64,000 bases of DNA from an uncultured Bacteroidia bacterium (lineage in GTDB: Bacteria; Bacteroidota; Bacteroidia; Bacteroidales; Prolixibacteraceae), in assembly GCA_903918045.1 (NCBI GenBank), contig CAIXCY010000220.1, positions 1 to 64,000 on the forward strand. The letters run 5' to 3'. The translations under genes were made by a program, and so were the position numbers. Positions 1 through 11,284 of this stretch are shown piece by piece. Below the pieces are notes generated by a model. It ran no database searches, was not told where the DNA came from, and saw only the letters and a program-made list of their open reading frames with translations. Position 1 is the stretch's first letter; every line of letters starts with the position of its first letter.

Positions 1-104
1 CCAGACTCTTTATAGGAAAGAGCGCTTGCAACTTTTCCCTTTTGGGCAAATATAGCAGCCGAGCCTATCAGTAGAAACAGTGCTGTGAAAAATAATTTCT
101 TCAT
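1..104 (-). CDS. N-terminus of an exported protein, probably TPR-containing (partial)
   Basis: Only the first 34 codons lie in the window; the gene runs off the left edge. The reverse strand reads an N-terminal Lys-Lys pair, a hydrophobic stretch and a signal-peptidase site after Ile-Phe-Ala-Gln, then KGKVASALSYKESG. That mature start resembles the TPR-repeat exported proteins that often follow gyrA in Bacteroidota, but no full repeat is visible, so the family is an inference. It lies 97 bp downstream of gyrA on the same strand. Confidence 0.55.
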   Translation of the reverse strand, partial: MKKLFFTALFLLIGSAAIFAQKGKVASALSYKES

Positions 105-201
105 GATTTAAAAATGTTTGTGTTATAATTTAATGCAAAATAGATCCATTTTTCAAAAAATACAAAAATATTTATCCTGTTAAGTTGTTAAAAAACAATA
201 A

Positions 202-2736
202 TTAATCGAGTTCAGTATCAATTATTTCATCATTTACATCCAGGTTGTCACCCTCATCTGAAGATAGGTTCTCCTCGGTAATAAGCTCATCAACCTCTTC
301 AATTTCAACTCTGGCTACCGAAGCAATTGAATCATCATCTCGCAGATTAATTAATTTAACCCCCTGAGCAGCACGTCCTGTCATTCTGATTTTGGAGACC
401 GGCAAGCGGATAATAACTCCGGCCTGGGTAATGATCATCAGGTCATCTGAATCTGTTACATTTTTGATTGCAACCAATGAACCGGTTTTCTCTGTGACAT
501 TAATGGTCTTCACCCCTTTGCCACCACGGTTTGTAACCCTGTAATCCTCGATTTTCGATCGTTTTCCATATCCATTTTCTGAAACAACCAGTACGTCTTC
601 AAGGTCATTTTCAACGCAAATCATACCAACCAAGGCGTCATTTTCATCAGACAGGCTTATTCCCCGGACTCCAGAGGCAGTACGGCCAATAGCGCGTGCA
701 TGCTTTTCATGGAAACGGATTGCTTTCCCCGAACGAATAGCAAGTAATATCTCATTATTGCCATTGGTCAGTCGGGCTTCGATTAACTGGTCGTTTTCAC
801 GGATCGTTATTGCGTTAACCCCATTCTGCCGTGGTCGTGAATAGGCTTCGAGCGGTGTCTTTTTGATGACTCCTTTCTTTGTACAAAGGATGATGTAATT
901 ATTATTAATATAGGCTTCATCTTTCAGAGATGTAACGTTGATATAAGCTCTTACCTGATCATCTGCTTCAATACCAAGGAGGTTTTGGATGGCCCGTCCC
1001 TTCGAAACTTTGGTACCCTCGGGGATTTCATAAACCTTAAGCCAGAAGCATTTACCTTTCTCTGTAAAGAGTAAAATGGTATTGTGCATTGTTGCAATAA
1101 ACATATGCTCAAGGAAATCCTCATCACGTGTGCTCGATCCTTTTGATCCAGTACCTCCCCGGGCCTGGGTTCTGAATTCTGTGAGTGGAGTTCGTTTGAT
1201 ATAACCCATGTGTGAAATCGTAATCACCATGTCTTCATTGGCATAGAAGTCTTCAGGATTAAAATCTTCAGAGGCATACACAATTTCTGTCCTGCGCGCA
1301 TCACCATATTGTGATTTAATTTCGAGCAGTTCATCCTTAATGATTCCCATCCGGATATCCTCGTTTGCCAGAATTTCTTTAAGCCATTCAATATGTTTGC
1401 TTAGCTCTTCGTATTCTGCATGGATTTTATCCCTCTCAAGGCCGGTTAACCTCTGGAGCCTCAAATCAAGAATTGCACGCGATTGAATTTCGTCGAGCTC
1501 AAAATTTGACATTAATCCCTCACGGGCCTCTTCCGGTGTTTTTGCACTGCGAATCAGGCTGATAACTGCATCAAGATTATCGATTGCAATTATTAATCCC
1601 CTAAGGATATGTGCTTTTTTCTCTGCCTGATCAAGATCGTACTGAGTGCGACGTATCACCACTTCGTGACGGTGCTCCACAAAATAATGAATAAGATCCT
1701 TCAGATTAAGCATTTGTGGGCGACCTTTGACAAGCGCAATATTATTTACGTTGAAGGCTGTCTGCAGTTGGGTGAATTTGTACAGTTTATTTAGTACTAC
1801 ACTGGCCATTTCATCCCTTTTGATGTCAACGACAATACGCATTCCGGTACGGTCAGATTCATCATTGATATTTGAGATACCGTCTATTTTTTTCTCATTG
1901 ACCAATTCAGCAATTTTGATAATCAACTCTGCTTTATTGACCATGTAGGGGATTTCAGTGATAATCAGTTTTTCGCGTCCATGTTCAACTGATTCAATCT
2001 CTGCCTTACCTCTTACAACAATTCTACCCCTGCCTGTTTCAAAAGCCTCTTTTACCCCCGCATAGCCATAAATAATTCCTCCTGTAGGAAAATCGGGAGC
2101 CTTTACAATATCGATTAACTGACTAATTTCTATATTATTATCAGCAATATATGCAACAATGGCATCAATAGTATCAGAAAGGTTGTGAGGAGGCATATTT
2201 GTAGCCATACCCACGGCAATTCCTGACGTACCATTAACGAGCAAGTTCGGAAACTTGGTTGGTAAAACGGTTGGTTCCTGTAATGTTTCATCAAAATTGG
2301 GGCGGAAGTCAACTGTGTTCTTATCCAGATCGGCAAGCGCCTCCTCGGCCAGTTTTTTTAATCGGGCTTCGGTATAACGCATCGCAGCAGGGCTATCTCC
2401 GTCAACAGACCCGAAATTTCCCTGACCATCAATCAACGGATAGCGCAGCGACCATTCCTGAGCCATTCTGACCATTGCAAAATAGACAGATGAATCCCCA
2501 TGGGGGTGAAATTTACCAAGCACCTCTCCCACTATTCTGGCCGATTTTTTATAAGGCTTATTGGATGAGCTTCCCAATTCACTCATGCCATATAAAACCC
2601 TGCGATGCACTGGTTTAAGTCCGTCCCGGACATCCGGAAGAGCTCTTGAAACTATTACAGACATCGAATAATCGATGTAGGCTGTTTTCATTTGCTCTTC
2701 AATGTTTATCTGTATAATTCTCTCTAAATCAGACAT
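202..2736 (-). CDS. gyrA: DNA gyrase subunit A
   Basis: GyrA carries the breakage-reunion activity of the type IIA topoisomerase that introduces negative supercoils together with GyrB. The 844-residue protein has the usual N-terminal domain; the catalytic tyrosine is Tyr121 in [10 protein letters not shown]. The quinolone-determining segment [19 protein letters not shown] keeps Ser82 (E. coli Ser83) and has Phe86 at the position of E. coli Asp87, which I recall as usual in Bacteroidota rather than an acquired resistance change. The C-terminal DNA-wrapping propeller carries a GyrA-box-like [10 protein letters not shown], and the protein ends in a strongly acidic tail of about 40 residues. It is divergent from clpC across a 321-bp spacer. 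Confidence 0.98.
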   Translation of the reverse strand: MSDLERIIQINIEEQMKTAYIDYSMSVIVSRALPDVRDGLKPVHRRVLYGMSELGSSSNKPYKKSARIVGEVLGKFHPHGDSSVYFAMVRMAQEWSLRYPLIDGQGNFGSVDGDSPAAMRYTEARLKKLAEEALADLDKNTVDFRPNFDETLQEPTVLPTKFPNLLVNGTSGIAVGMATNMPPHNLSDTIDAIVAYIADNNIEISQLIDIVKAPDFPTGGIIYGYAGVKEAFETGRGRIVVRGKAEIESVEHGREKLIITEIPYMVNKAELIIKIAELVNEKKIDGISNINDESDRTGMRIVVDIKRDEMASVVLNKLYKFTQLQTAFNVNNIALVKGRPQMLNLKDLIHYFVEHRHEVVIRRTQYDLDQAEKKAHILRGLIIAIDNLDAVISLIRSAKTPEEAREGLMSNFELDEIQSRAILDLRLQRLTGLERDKIHAEYEELSKHIEWLKEILANEDIRMGIIKDELLEIKSQYGDARRTEIVYASEDFNPEDFYANEDMVITISHMGYIKRTPLTEFRTQARGGTGSKGSSTRDEDFLEHMFIATMHNTILLFTEKGKCFWLKVYEIPEGTKVSKGRAIQNLLGIEADDQVRAYINVTSLKDEAYINNNYIILCTKKGVIKKTPLEAYSRPRQNGVNAITIRENDQLIEARLTNGNNEILLAIRSGKAIRFHEKHARAIGRTASGVRGISLSDENDALVGMICVENDLEDVLVVSENGYGKRSKIEDYRVTNRGGKGVKTINVTEKTGSLVAIKNVTDSDDLMIITQAGVIIRLPVSKIRMTGRAAQGVKLINLRDDDSIASVARVEIEEVDELITEENLSSDEGDNLDVNDEIIDTELD

Positions 2737-3057
2737 ATATGCCTTATTCGTTAAATTTGTTAAAAGTCACACAAAAATAGTAATTTAAACTTAAAGTTAG
2801 TATAAATTGTTGTTTTTATATCGTTGAAAAACGTAGCTTAAAAATGTTTCGGAAAACAGATTTAATAAAATAAAAATTTGGCTTGAAACATCTTATTTTG
2901 AATGTATTATAATATTAAATATCAATAAGATAATACGAATAATGCTTTAATCTATGAAAACAAATATCTTGGATATATTGTATTATATTGTGAATTATTC
3001 ATTAATTTAGTCCCAAAATAAAAGTTGTACTTAAAAACTGCAGACAATAAATATATT
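2737..3057. promoter_or_regulatory. Divergent gyrA/clpC intergenic region with a candidate gyrA -7 box
   Basis: This AT-rich 321-bp spacer contains no convincing gene. On the minus strand, 2772-2779 reads TATTTTTG, matching the Bacteroidota -7 consensus TAnnTTTG about 35 bp before the gyrA start; no good -33 partner is visible. I could not assign a clear clpC promoter. Nothing else (RNA, riboswitch or repeat) is recognisable. Confidence 0.4.
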
Positions 3058-5607
3058 ATGGATTCAAAATTCTCTCCCCGTATAAAAGATGTGCTCTCCT
3101 ACAGCCGCGAGGAAGCGATCAGATTGGGGAATGACTATATCGGCACTGAGCATCTTTTCCTTGGAATCATTCGTGATGGCGAAGGGATTGCTATTGATGT
3201 GATGAACAAGTTAAATCTGGATTACATGACAATGCGCAGAGATCTTGAGATTCAGTTGCGTAAAGACAGTTCATTACAATTTGAGGCGAATATTCCCTTG
3301 CTTAAGAATACGGAAAAAGCCTTAAAACTTGTTTTTCTTGAAGCCAGAGCAATGAATGAAAACACGGTTAATACGGGTCATTTACTGTTAGCAATTCTAA
3401 AGGAAAAACAAGGGCTTATCAGCTCTATTTTTAAACATTATCATATTGGTTACGAGGAGATTAAATCGAAAATTGAAGAGCTGACACGTATTGAAAGCAA
3501 GTCTGATTTCCCGGAAGACAGTGATGAGGGTGATGATATGTTTGGAAAGGGGTCACAAGGTAATGCAGGACCATCCGGAGCCAAAAGTAGTGCTGCACCC
3601 AAAACTGATACACCTGTTTTGGATAATTTTGGGATAGATATCACCAAAGCTGCCATTGAAGGATCTCTTGATCCGATAGTGGGCAGAGAAAAGGAGATTC
3701 AGCGAATTGCACAGATACTTAGCCGCAGGAAAAAGAATAATCCGGTCTTAATAGGTGAACCGGGTGTTGGAAAGTCAGCCATTGTGGAAGGTCTAGCACT
3801 GCGAATATCTCAACGGAAGGTCTCCAGGGTGCTATTCGACAAGCGGGTTATCAGTCTGGATCTGGCCTCAATAGTGGCAGGAACGAAATACCGAGGCCAA
3901 TTCGAAGAACGGATGAAGGCCATATTAAATGAACTGGCAAAAGTTGATAATATAATCCTTTTTATAGATGAAATTCATACCATCGTTGGTGCTGGAGGAG
4001 CAACAGGTTCGCTTGATGCTGCCAATATGCTAAAGCCTGCTCTTGCAAGAGGTGATATTCAGTGTATTGGTGCCACAACCCTTGATGAATACCGTCAACA
4101 CATTGAGAAGGATGGTGCCCTTGAGCGTCGGTTTCAAAAGGTTATGGTTGAACCTACTACAGTTGAAGAGACCATAGAAATTCTTCATAATATCAAGGAG
4201 AGATATGAAGATCATCATAACGTGACTTATACTCCTGAAGCAATTGAAGCTTGTGTTCGATTGACTACCAGGTATATATCTGATCGCCACCTTCCAGACA
4301 AGGCTATTGATGCGCTTGATGAGGCGGGATCACGGGTTCATATTACCAATATTACGGTTCCGGAACGGATCATCAAACTTGAAGAGCGTATTGAGGAGGC
4401 ACGGAGCGAAAAGATTCAGGCTGTAAAAAGTCAGAACTTCGAGCTGGCGGCAAGTTTTAGGGACCAGGAAAAAAACCTCCTGGCTTTAGTAGATAAGGAA
4501 AAAGAGATCTGGGAGAAAGAACTCGAGAATCATCGTGAAATAGTTGGAGAAGAGCAGGTTGCGGATATCGTAGCGATGATGTCCGGAATTCCTGTTCAGC
4601 GAATTGCCCAGGCTGAAGGAAAACGGCTGCAAAATATGTTCAATGATATGAAACAAAATATTATTGGACAGGATGATGCAGTTCTCAAGATCACCAAGGC
4701 AATCCAGCGCAACCGTGCAGGTTTGAAAGACCCGAATAAGCCAATTGGGTCATTTATCTTCCTTGGACCGACAGGTGTTGGTAAAACGCAGTTAGCCAAG
4801 GTATTGGCTAAGTATCTGTTTGATACTTCGGATGCCTTGATTCGCGTTGACATGAGCGAATATATGGAGAAATTCTCCGTTTCGAGGCTCGTTGGCGCTC
4901 CTCCGGGATATGTAGGGTACGAAGAAGGGGGTCAATTAACCGAAAAAGTGCGGAGAAAACCTTATGCTGTCATTCTGCTTGATGAGATTGAGAAGGCGCA
5001 TCCCGATGTTTTCAATATTCTGCTTCAGGTAATGGATGAGGGTCGATTGACAGACAGTCTGGGACGTAAAATTGACTTCCGCAATACGATTGTGATCATG
5101 ACCTCCAACATTGGGACAAGGCAGTTAAAGGAGTTTGGTCAGGGTGTTGGCTTCTCAACGCGAAAAACGGCAGATGAGGAAAATGAATATGCCAAATTTG
5201 TAATTCAAAAAGCATTAAAGCGTGCCTTTGCCCCTGAGTTTCTAAATCGGGTTGATGATGTCGTAATCTTTAATCCGCTTGAAAAGAGTCATATTGAGCA
5301 AATTATCGATATTGAACTTCAGGGATTATACGAACGCGTAGAGACATTAAAATACAAGCTGGATATTACCGAAGCAGCAAAGAACTTTATTGCAGATAAG
5401 GGTTTTGATCCACAATTTGGAGCACGACCACTCAAAAGAGCGATTCAAAAGTATCTGGAAGACGAGATGGCAGAAGCAATTATTGGAAATGTAATCAATG
5501 AAGGAGATACAATCACAATCGATCTGGATGATACCAAAGAGAAGGTTGTAGTGAGGATAATTCCTCATGAAACTGTATTAATAGAAAAAGAAAAAGGCGG
5601 CGAATAG
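3058..5607 (+). CDS. clpC: ATP-dependent Clp protease ATP-binding subunit ClpC (AAA+ unfoldase)
   Basis: ClpC is a Hsp100 unfoldase that feeds substrates to ClpP. From the ATG at 3058 the protein is 849 residues: a double Clp N-domain (about 1-145), AAA1 with Walker A GEPGVGKS (about 233-240) and Walker B LFIDEIHT, a UVR-type coiled coil (about 425-460, typical of ClpC rather than ClpB), and AAA2 with GPTGVGKT and [13 protein letters not shown], then the C-terminal small domain. An upstream TTG at 3025 is in frame, but the ATG at 3058 gives the family-typical start [17 protein letters not shown] Lys/Glu-rich tail ends at a terminator shared with mazG. No clpP or mcsAB is present here. Confidence 0.96.
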   Translation: MDSKFSPRIKDVLSYSREEAIRLGNDYIGTEHLFLGIIRDGEGIAIDVMNKLNLDYMTMRRDLEIQLRKDSSLQFEANIPLLKNTEKALKLVFLEARAMNENTVNTGHLLLAILKEKQGLISSIFKHYHIGYEEIKSKIEELTRIESKSDFPEDSDEGDDMFGKGSQGNAGPSGAKSSAAPKTDTPVLDNFGIDITKAAIEGSLDPIVGREKEIQRIAQILSRRKKNNPVLIGEPGVGKSAIVEGLALRISQRKVSRVLFDKRVISLDLASIVAGTKYRGQFEERMKAILNELAKVDNIILFIDEIHTIVGAGGATGSLDAANMLKPALARGDIQCIGATTLDEYRQHIEKDGALERRFQKVMVEPTTVEETIEILHNIKERYEDHHNVTYTPEAIEACVRLTTRYISDRHLPDKAIDALDEAGSRVHITNITVPERIIKLEERIEEARSEKIQAVKSQNFELAASFRDQEKNLLALVDKEKEIWEKELENHREIVGEEQVADIVAMMSGIPVQRIAQAEGKRLQNMFNDMKQNIIGQDDAVLKITKAIQRNRAGLKDPNKPIGSFIFLGPTGVGKTQLAKVLAKYLFDTSDALIRVDMSEYMEKFSVSRLVGAPPGYVGYEEGGQLTEKVRRKPYAVILLDEIEKAHPDVFNILLQVMDEGRLTDSLGRKIDFRNTIVIMTSNIGTRQLKEFGQGVGFSTRKTADEENEYAKFVIQKALKRAFAPEFLNRVDDVVIFNPLEKSHIEQIIDIELQGLYERVETLKYKLDITEAAKNFIADKGFDPQFGARPLKRAIQKYLEDEMAEAIIGNVINEGDTITIDLDDTKEKVVVRIIPHETVLIEKEKGGE

Positions 5608-5617
5608 CCGCTTTTTT
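5591..5617. terminator. Intrinsic terminator between convergent clpC and mazG
   Basis: The inverted repeat GCGGC (5597-5601) / GCCGC (5607-5611) has a 5-base loop, is flanked by an A-run on one side and six T on the other, and overlaps the clpC stop codon. It can work in both directions. Confidence 0.8.
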
Positions 5618-5623
5618 CTTTTT

Positions 5624-6415
5624 CTATTGCCTCTTCTCTATCTCTTTTGCCTCATCCCAGAAAAAATCCATCTCTGCAAGACTCATCGAGTGAAGCGACC
5701 TTCCCTTTAGAAGAGTTTGCTCTTCGAGATAATTAAATCGACGGATAAATTTCTGATTTGTCCGTTCGAGTGCACTTTCCGGATCGATGTCGTAAAGCCG
5801 TGCAACGTTTACAATAGAAAAAATCAGGTCTCCAAGTTCATTCTCCATATTTTTTTTGTGATCTGCACGAACCTCAGCCTCAAATTCTTCAAGTTCTTCC
5901 TTGACTTTATCCCAGACCTGTTGCTTCTCTTCCCAGTCAAAGCCCACTCCCCTCGCCTTCTCCTGAATTCTATTTGCCTTTACAAGCGCTGGAAGTGCAT
6001 CTGGTACCCCTTCCAGAACGCGGCGTCCCCTGTCCTTTTCTTTTAACTTTAATGCCTCCCAATTTTGTTCAACTTCAATTGCATCAGCTACCTTCGTTTC
6101 GCCAAAAACATGCGGATGGCGATAGATTAATTTTTCTGTGAGATTGTCAATAACATCGCCAATATCAAAACTGTTTGTTTCGGAACCAATTTTAGCATAG
6201 AAAATAATGTGGAGCAACAGATCTCCAAGTTCTTTTTTTACCTCATTCAAATTGCTGCGTAAAATGGCATCTCCCAATTCGTAAACCTCTTCTATGGTAA
6301 GTTTACGCAATGATTCCAGGGTTTGTTTCTGATCCCATGGGCATTTTTCGCGCAATTCATCCATAATATCCAAGAGCCTTTCAAACGACTCCAATTGTTC
6401 TTTTCTGGTTTTCAC
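5624..6415 (-). CDS. mazG: Nucleoside triphosphate pyrophosphohydrolase MazG
   Basis: MazG hydrolyses (d)NTPs to NMP and pyrophosphate, cleaning aberrant nucleotides. The 263-residue protein has the usual two all-alpha MazG domains. The N-terminal one has the metal-binding pattern Glu42-Glu43-x2-Glu46 and Glu62-x2-Asp65; the C-terminal one repeats it around EELEEFE and NELGD (194-197). MazG hallmarks CPWDQKQT and RHPHVFG are present. A -7-like box (TACCTTCG, 6437-6444 on the minus strand) lies about 22 bp before the ATG. It converges with clpC and diverges from phoH. Confidence 0.96.
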   Translation of the reverse strand: MKTRKEQLESFERLLDIMDELREKCPWDQKQTLESLRKLTIEEVYELGDAILRSNLNEVKKELGDLLLHIIFYAKIGSETNSFDIGDVIDNLTEKLIYRHPHVFGETKVADAIEVEQNWEALKLKEKDRGRRVLEGVPDALPALVKANRIQEKARGVGFDWEEKQQVWDKVKEELEEFEAEVRADHKKNMENELGDLIFSIVNVARLYDIDPESALERTNQKFIRRFNYLEEQTLLKGRSLHSMSLAEMDFFWDEAKEIEKRQ

Positions 6416-6526
6416 TTTTTCACTTTTAAATCGTGACGAAGGTAAACAATTGGTTTAACCTTTTTTCATTTCAACCATATTCGAAGATCAATCTCAAAAA
6501 AAATGTTTATTTTGTAGGACCATAAA

Positions 6527-7501
6527 ATGGAATGCATGATAGAACATAGTTTTCAATTGGAAGGGATAGAACCAACAGAATTTTACGGTGTTAGAAACTC
6601 CAAAATGGAGCTTATTAAATCATATTGCCCTAAAATCCTTGTTGTAGCCCGTGGTCACACTATAAAAGTCAAAGGTGAAGAGCAGGAAGTTGGAGATTTT
6701 GTCCGTAAGTTTCAATTAATTATCGAGCATTATTACCACTTCAATACCCTTTCTGATGAAACGATTCATCAGATTATGATGGATGATATTAGTTCAATCG
6801 AACAAAGTATTCAGAATGCAACCGATGTACTGGTGTTTGGAAATTCCGGAAAGCCGATCCGTCCAAGAACGGCAAATCAGCAAAAACTTGTTGACGGGAT
6901 CAAAAAAGATGATCTGGTTTTTGCGATCGGACCTGCAGGAACCGGTAAAACATACGTAGCTATCGCACTGGCAATTAGTGCCTTAAAGAACAGGCAAATT
7001 AAACGGATAATACTCAGCCGACCGGCAGTAGAGGCCGGAGAAAACCTTGGCTTTCTCCCTGGCGACCTTAAGGAAAAAATAGATCCATACCTTCAGCCAA
7101 TCTACGATGCCCTGCTGGATATGATACCTCCAAAGAAGCTTGAAGAATACCTCAAAGATGGCATTATCCAGATCGCTCCTCTGGCATTTATGCGTGGAAG
7201 GACCTTAAGCAATGCATTTGTTATCCTTGACGAGGCTCAAAATACGACAATACCCCAACTAAAAATGTTTCTGACCCGTATGGGTTTAAATACGAAATAT
7301 ATTATAACCGGAGATATTACACAGATTGATTTACCCAGAAAACAACACTCAGGATTGATTTTAGCTTTAAAAATTCTGAGTGGCGTGGAAGGGATCACAA
7401 CTGTCCACTTCGATAAGAGTGATATTGTAAGGCATCGGTTAGTCAGGGAAATTGTCGATGCCTATGACCGCTATAATGTTTTGCATAATGAAGATTATTA
7501 A
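6527..7501 (+). CDS. phoH: PhoH family ATPase
   Basis: This 324-residue cytoplasmic P-loop ATPase of the PhoH/PhoL family is linked in other bacteria to RNA metabolism and ribosome processing; its substrate here is not shown. It has an N-terminal KH-like region (about 1-75), Walker A GPAGTGKT (135-142), the family block [20 protein letters not shown], and Walker [10 protein letters not shown]. The ATG at 6527 has a GGA six bases upstream; an internal ATG at codon 4 is the alternative. purC follows after 20 bp, so the two are probably co-transcribed. Confidence 0.93.
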   Translation: MECMIEHSFQLEGIEPTEFYGVRNSKMELIKSYCPKILVVARGHTIKVKGEEQEVGDFVRKFQLIIEHYYHFNTLSDETIHQIMMDDISSIEQSIQNATDVLVFGNSGKPIRPRTANQQKLVDGIKKDDLVFAIGPAGTGKTYVAIALAISALKNRQIKRIILSRPAVEAGENLGFLPGDLKEKIDPYLQPIYDALLDMIPPKKLEEYLKDGIIQIAPLAFMRGRTLSNAFVILDEAQNTTIPQLKMFLTRMGLNTKYIITGDITQIDLPRKQHSGLILALKILSGVEGITTVHFDKSDIVRHRLVREIVDAYDRYNVLHNEDY

Positions 7502-7521
7502 TAACCTTTAAAATACTGAAT

Positions 7522-8472
7522 ATGAGTGACGCAATTGTTTTAACCGATTTTTCATTTCCCGGGCAACAGAGTTTTTATAAGGGAAAAGTGAGAGATGTTT
7601 ATAATATCAACAATGACTACCTTGTAATGGTTGTAACAGACAGGATCTCAGCATTTGATGTTGTTTTACCTAAAGGAATTCCATTTAAAGGGCAGGTTTT
7701 AAATCAGATCGCTGCAAAATTTCTGGATGCAACTGCAGACATTGTCCCAAACTGGAAAATTGCGGTCCCTGATCCAATGGTAACGGTCGGCCATTTATGT
7801 GAACCGTATAAAGTAGAGATGGTGATCAGGGGTTACCTGACCGGTCATGCCTGGCGCCAGTACCGGGCCGGTAAAAGGGTGTTATGTGGTGTTATAATGC
7901 CGGAGGGTATGAAAGAGAGTCAGAAATTTCCATCACCGATCATTACACCAACAACAAAGGCATCAGAGGGGCATGACGAGGATATTTCACGTGAAGAGAT
8001 TATTAATCAAGGTCTTGTAACTTCCGAAGAATATGAAATACTTGAAAAGTATACCCATTCGCTGTTTGATCGTGGGACTGAAATGGCTGCGGCAAAGGGA
8101 TTAATTCTTGTAGATACGAAATATGAATTCGGTAAGAAAGGTGATCAGATTTACCTGATTGACGAAATTCACACCCCCGATTCTTCCCGCTATTTTTATG
8201 CTGAAGGGTATGAACATCGATTGGCAAACGGAGAAAACCAAAAGCAATTATCGAAAGAATTTGTTCGGCAATGGTTGATTGAGAATGGCTTTCAGGGACT
8301 GGAAGGGCAGAAAGTACCTGAGATGACTCAAGAACTTGTTAATCAGATTTCTGAGCGCTATATTGAACTTTTTGAGAATATCACCGGAGATAAATTTGTT
8401 AAAGGGGATGTTGCCAATGCAGGGAGCAGGATTGAGCAGAATATTCAGAAATTTATCAACGAAAAGGGTTAG
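7522..8472 (+). CDS. purC: Phosphoribosylaminoimidazole-succinocarboxamide synthase
   Basis: PurC condenses CAIR with aspartate to give SAICAR in purine synthesis. The 316-residue length is the longer form of SAICAR synthetase. Visible signatures are the N-terminal YKGKVRDVY, the [12 protein letters not shown] block, [11 protein letters not shown], the substrate loop [15 protein letters not shown], and [13 protein letters not shown]. It lies downstream of phoH with close spacing and ends just before a strong terminator. Confidence 0.97.
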   Translation: MSDAIVLTDFSFPGQQSFYKGKVRDVYNINNDYLVMVVTDRISAFDVVLPKGIPFKGQVLNQIAAKFLDATADIVPNWKIAVPDPMVTVGHLCEPYKVEMVIRGYLTGHAWRQYRAGKRVLCGVIMPEGMKESQKFPSPIITPTTKASEGHDEDISREEIINQGLVTSEEYEILEKYTHSLFDRGTEMAAAKGLILVDTKYEFGKKGDQIYLIDEIHTPDSSRYFYAEGYEHRLANGENQKQLSKEFVRQWLIENGFQGLEGQKVPEMTQELVNQISERYIELFENITGDKFVKGDVANAGSRIEQNIQKFINEKG

Positions 8473-8489
8473 GTATTTTTTGATCAGAT

Positions 8490-8528
8490 AAAAAGAGCGG
8501 AAACCAGTTGATTTCCGCTCTTTTTTTA
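8490..8528. terminator. Terminator between convergent purC and the DUF5606 gene
   Basis: A stem AAAGAGCGGAAA (8492-8503) pairs with TTTCCGCTCTTT (8512-8523) around an 8-base loop, followed by a T-run on the plus strand and preceded by an A-run, so it works in both directions. Confidence 0.85.
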
Positions 8529-8966
8529 TTCTTTGACTTCTGAATCGATTGAAGGTGTTTCTGTCGGTTCTTCGGTTGTTTCATCCTCAAAAACCAACAA
8601 TTCCTTTTCATTCAGTAAATTATACCATGAGATGACTTTTTTCACATCAGAACCATAAACGCGTTCTTTATCGTAGTCAGGTAATATCTCTTCGAAATAT
8701 TTCCTGAGTTCATCGGGCGATGCTTTTATATTGATTGCCTGACCGCCATTCTCTTTCTCCGAAATTTTCTTAAATATTTTCTTTAAGGGAACATCCTCAG
8801 TCGACGTATAGATCGCAATGTCTTCGAGTGAACTCATTTTTGCATCCGCATATGCCGTTGATTTCTTGCCCGTCAGCAAAGATTCAATCACAACATTGTT
8901 TTTTCCTTCTGATATTACCTTAAAAAGTCCGGGTTGACCGGAAATGGCTAAAATTCCTTTTAACAT
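8526..8966 (-). CDS. DUF5606 family protein
   Basis: This 146-residue cytoplasmic protein begins MLKGILAISGQPGLFKVIS, a small barrel-like N-terminal domain (about 1-65) that I recognise as the Bacteroidota-restricted DUF5606. A helical middle (about 70-125) and a Glu/Thr-rich tail follow. The function is unknown. A -7-like box (TATCTTCG, minus strand 8992-8999) lies about 25 bp before the ATG, pointing to its own short transcription unit ending at the terminator shared with purC. Confidence 0.85.
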   Translation of the reverse strand: MLKGILAISGQPGLFKVISEGKNNVVIESLLTGKKSTAYADAKMSSLEDIAIYTSTEDVPLKKIFKKISEKENGGQAINIKASPDELRKYFEEILPDYDKERVYGSDVKKVISWYNLLNEKELLVFEDETTEEPTETPSIDSEVKE

Positions 8967-9058
8967 AGATTCTTCCTTATTTTTTGCATGGCGAAGATAG
9001 CAAATTTTAATGCTATGGCAAAAAATGATCCGGAAATGTATTTCATTAACAGATCATT

Positions 9059-11134
9059 TTATTGTAAACTGAGTTGCTGAATGATTCCGATTTTGAGCCA
9101 TCTTCCTGGCTCAGGTACATTTCCGAAATCGTGATAGCTCTTATTTAAAAGGTTCGACGCCTCAAGGTAACACGTTGTCCCCTTCTTACTCCAGTATAAC
9201 CGGCTGTCGAATAACACAAATGGCTTATAATCAACTTGATTTCCATATTTTGATCCATTCCAGTTGGTGTAGGTGCCATTTCTGTCCATATAACTGATTT
9301 GCCAGTTGATACCAATATTTTTAATTACCTTATGTGAAATTCCAATATTAATCTTATTCTTAAGATAATCAAGGATATATTGTGAAGCATAGATACCGGA
9401 TTGTTTATTTTGCGCCAGGTACGACCATGAAAAATTTATCAATTGAATAAACACCTTCTTATCCAGGAGTTTACCGGGATTTATCTTGGCTGAAAATTCA
9501 AGCCCTTCCGTGTTAAGATGAGTAATATTTTGTGCATACCAAATATTATCCTCCGGTTTCCTGACCCAGTCGATCATATTATTTCCACTTCGGTGAAAAT
9601 AGGCGATGTGGCCATCAATCCCCTTTAGTTGATATTTCAATCCTGACTCATACTCAACACTCTTTTCAGGCTGCAACAGGGCATTCCCTTTATTGGTAGG
9701 ACTTGAATAATATAAATCAGTAAAAGTGGGCATCCGTAGGGAAGAATTAATTGAAGCATACCACTTTAGAACAGATGATAACTGATAACTCAGATCAATC
9801 CCGGGGAAAACATTCCATTTGGGCCCTAATTGAGAATTCCGGTTCGCCATAAAGCCCGCCGAGGCTGTAAAGTGCTCCAAATAGAGAGATTGCTCGACAA
9901 ACAAACTGATATTCGTCCGGCTATCCGATTTAGTGAAAAATTTTCCCGCCTCTCCGGGTACCGGAATTGGATTTACGAGGGGGGTGCCCAGGACGTTACT
10001 TTTAATGTTTTCACTTCGGATATCTGTACCAAATGCCGTTTTTCCGAATGATGAGGTGAACCAGGCGTTTAAATTTGTGCCATAAACATCCGTGAGGTGA
10101 TAATTATGACCATTGTACCAGGAAGCAGCCAATTCCGGATATCTGAAAAGCTCAAAGCGGTCCTGATTTCTCCGCCAATAGAGAGACGGTGTGAAATGTA
10201 CGACCTTACCGGTTTCCAGTTTAACAGACGCAAAGGTGGTTTTAACATGTTCATACTGATCGGGATAAGCAGGGGTATAGAAACTGTTGGCACCAAAACC
10301 TCTCTCCGTAATTCCGGCCTGACAATCCAAGGCAACTCGATTAGTGGTAAGCTTGCCCTGATAAAAAGCATCAGTAAGCGTAAAATCGGTGTTTTTGACA
10401 TACCCCTCTGAATTACGATGGTCAATAGAGATAAAATTCTTAACCTTTTTAGAAATAAATGTTCCCGAAAGCCCGGCATCATGATAGCCATATTCGCCGC
10501 TGCTGATCCGACCCTTGAGGTTTGACTTGTCCGCACTACCAGTAATGATGTTTATTGCCCCACTTAATGCATTGGGCCCATAGATGCGGGAGGCAGGACC
10601 CTCGAGAATTTCGATTCGGTCGATGGCATCGAAACTAACCGGGAGATTGAGTGAGTGATGCCCTGTTTGCGGATCATTGAGAATAATTCCGTTAAGCAGG
10701 ATCAGAACCTGATCAAACGAACCTCCGCGAATACTAATATCGGTTTGAACTCCAAGTCCTCCGCGTTGCCTGACGTCGACGTCCAGCGCATAACGGAGTA
10801 AGTCCTGAAGACTTTGAACGGGTGCCGATTGAATCTCTTCCTTCCCAATTACTTTTACGATGCGTGCAACCTGTGAAAAGGCAACAGGAGCCCGCTGTGC
10901 GCTTACCACAACCTCATCAATCTCAATGTCTTTTATTGAGATGATCGAGTCATGTCCGGCAATAATCATGTTTCTTTCAGCATTTGCAGGAATGGCGAAT
11001 AAAAGATAGGTTGTACTTAAACACCCAATTCGCACCAATTTGTGGAGGCTTTGGAAAATAGAATACCCCTTCCTGCCAAATTTCTTAAAAGTCAAAACAC
11101 GACCAGTCCGGCGCACCAGACATTTTTGTTTCAT
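9059..11134 (-). CDS. TonB-dependent outer-membrane receptor, BtuB-like
   Basis: This 691-residue outer-membrane active transporter has a TonB-box-like DEVVVSAQR segment, a plug domain (about 80-205; SLQDLLRYALDVDVRQRGG, SIRGGSFDQVLILLNG, GPNALSGAINIITG), then a 22-strand-type barrel ending in a C-terminal aromatic motif. The N-terminus is unusual: about 50 residues with a basic segment (FGRKGYSIFQSLHKLVRIG) before the hydrophobic export sequence, a form I associate with BtuB-like receptors in Bacteroidota. Vitamin B12 or another corrinoid is a plausible substrate, but no cobalamin riboswitch fits in the 150-bp upstream gap and no btuCDF genes are nearby, so the ligand is open. It stands alone, divergent from the GH109 gene. 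Confidence 0.88.
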   Translation of the reverse strand: MKQKCLVRRTGRVLTFKKFGRKGYSIFQSLHKLVRIGCLSTTYLLFAIPANAERNMIIAGHDSIISIKDIEIDEVVVSAQRAPVAFSQVARIVKVIGKEEIQSAPVQSLQDLLRYALDVDVRQRGGLGVQTDISIRGGSFDQVLILLNGIILNDPQTGHHSLNLPVSFDAIDRIEILEGPASRIYGPNALSGAINIITGSADKSNLKGRISSGEYGYHDAGLSGTFISKKVKNFISIDHRNSEGYVKNTDFTLTDAFYQGKLTTNRVALDCQAGITERGFGANSFYTPAYPDQYEHVKTTFASVKLETGKVVHFTPSLYWRRNQDRFELFRYPELAASWYNGHNYHLTDVYGTNLNAWFTSSFGKTAFGTDIRSENIKSNVLGTPLVNPIPVPGEAGKFFTKSDSRTNISLFVEQSLYLEHFTASAGFMANRNSQLGPKWNVFPGIDLSYQLSSVLKWYASINSSLRMPTFTDLYYSSPTNKGNALLQPEKSVEYESGLKYQLKGIDGHIAYFHRSGNNMIDWVRKPEDNIWYAQNITHLNTEGLEFSAKINPGKLLDKKVFIQLINFSWSYLAQNKQSGIYASQYILDYLKNKINIGISHKVIKNIGINWQISYMDRNGTYTNWNGSKYGNQVDYKPFVLFDSRLYWSKKGTTCYLEASNLLNKSYHDFGNVPEPGRWLKIGIIQQLSLQ

Positions 11135-11161
11135 AATTTAATATTTTAAAATTTAACCCGA

Positions 11162-11169
11162 CAAAGGTA
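11162..11169 (-). promoter_or_regulatory. -7 promoter element of the TonB receptor gene
   Basis: The minus strand reads TACCTTTG, a perfect match to the Bacteroidota -7 element TAnnTTTG, 28 bp upstream of the ATG. No clear -33 element is seen. Confidence 0.5.
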
Positions 11170-11284
11170 TTCAAAGATTTTATTTTATAGTTTTGGGGAT
11201 ATTAATTAAACAATCCTAATTTGAAATACATAAATTTTTAACATTGAATAATTTCACTTTTGCAATCAACTTAATTAAAACTGG

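Noticed and set aside
3025-3057. TTG start for clpC
   Set aside because: The ATG at 3058 gives the conserved ClpC beginning; the extra 11 residues are not family-like.
9830-10411. Plus-strand frames of 73 and 104 codons inside the TonB receptor gene
   Set aside because: They are opposite-strand shadows of a well-conserved coding sequence without start signals.
11135-11284. Cobalamin riboswitch upstream of the BtuB-like receptor
   Set aside because: The gap is only 150 bp, AT-rich, and lacks the conserved B12-box-like elements.
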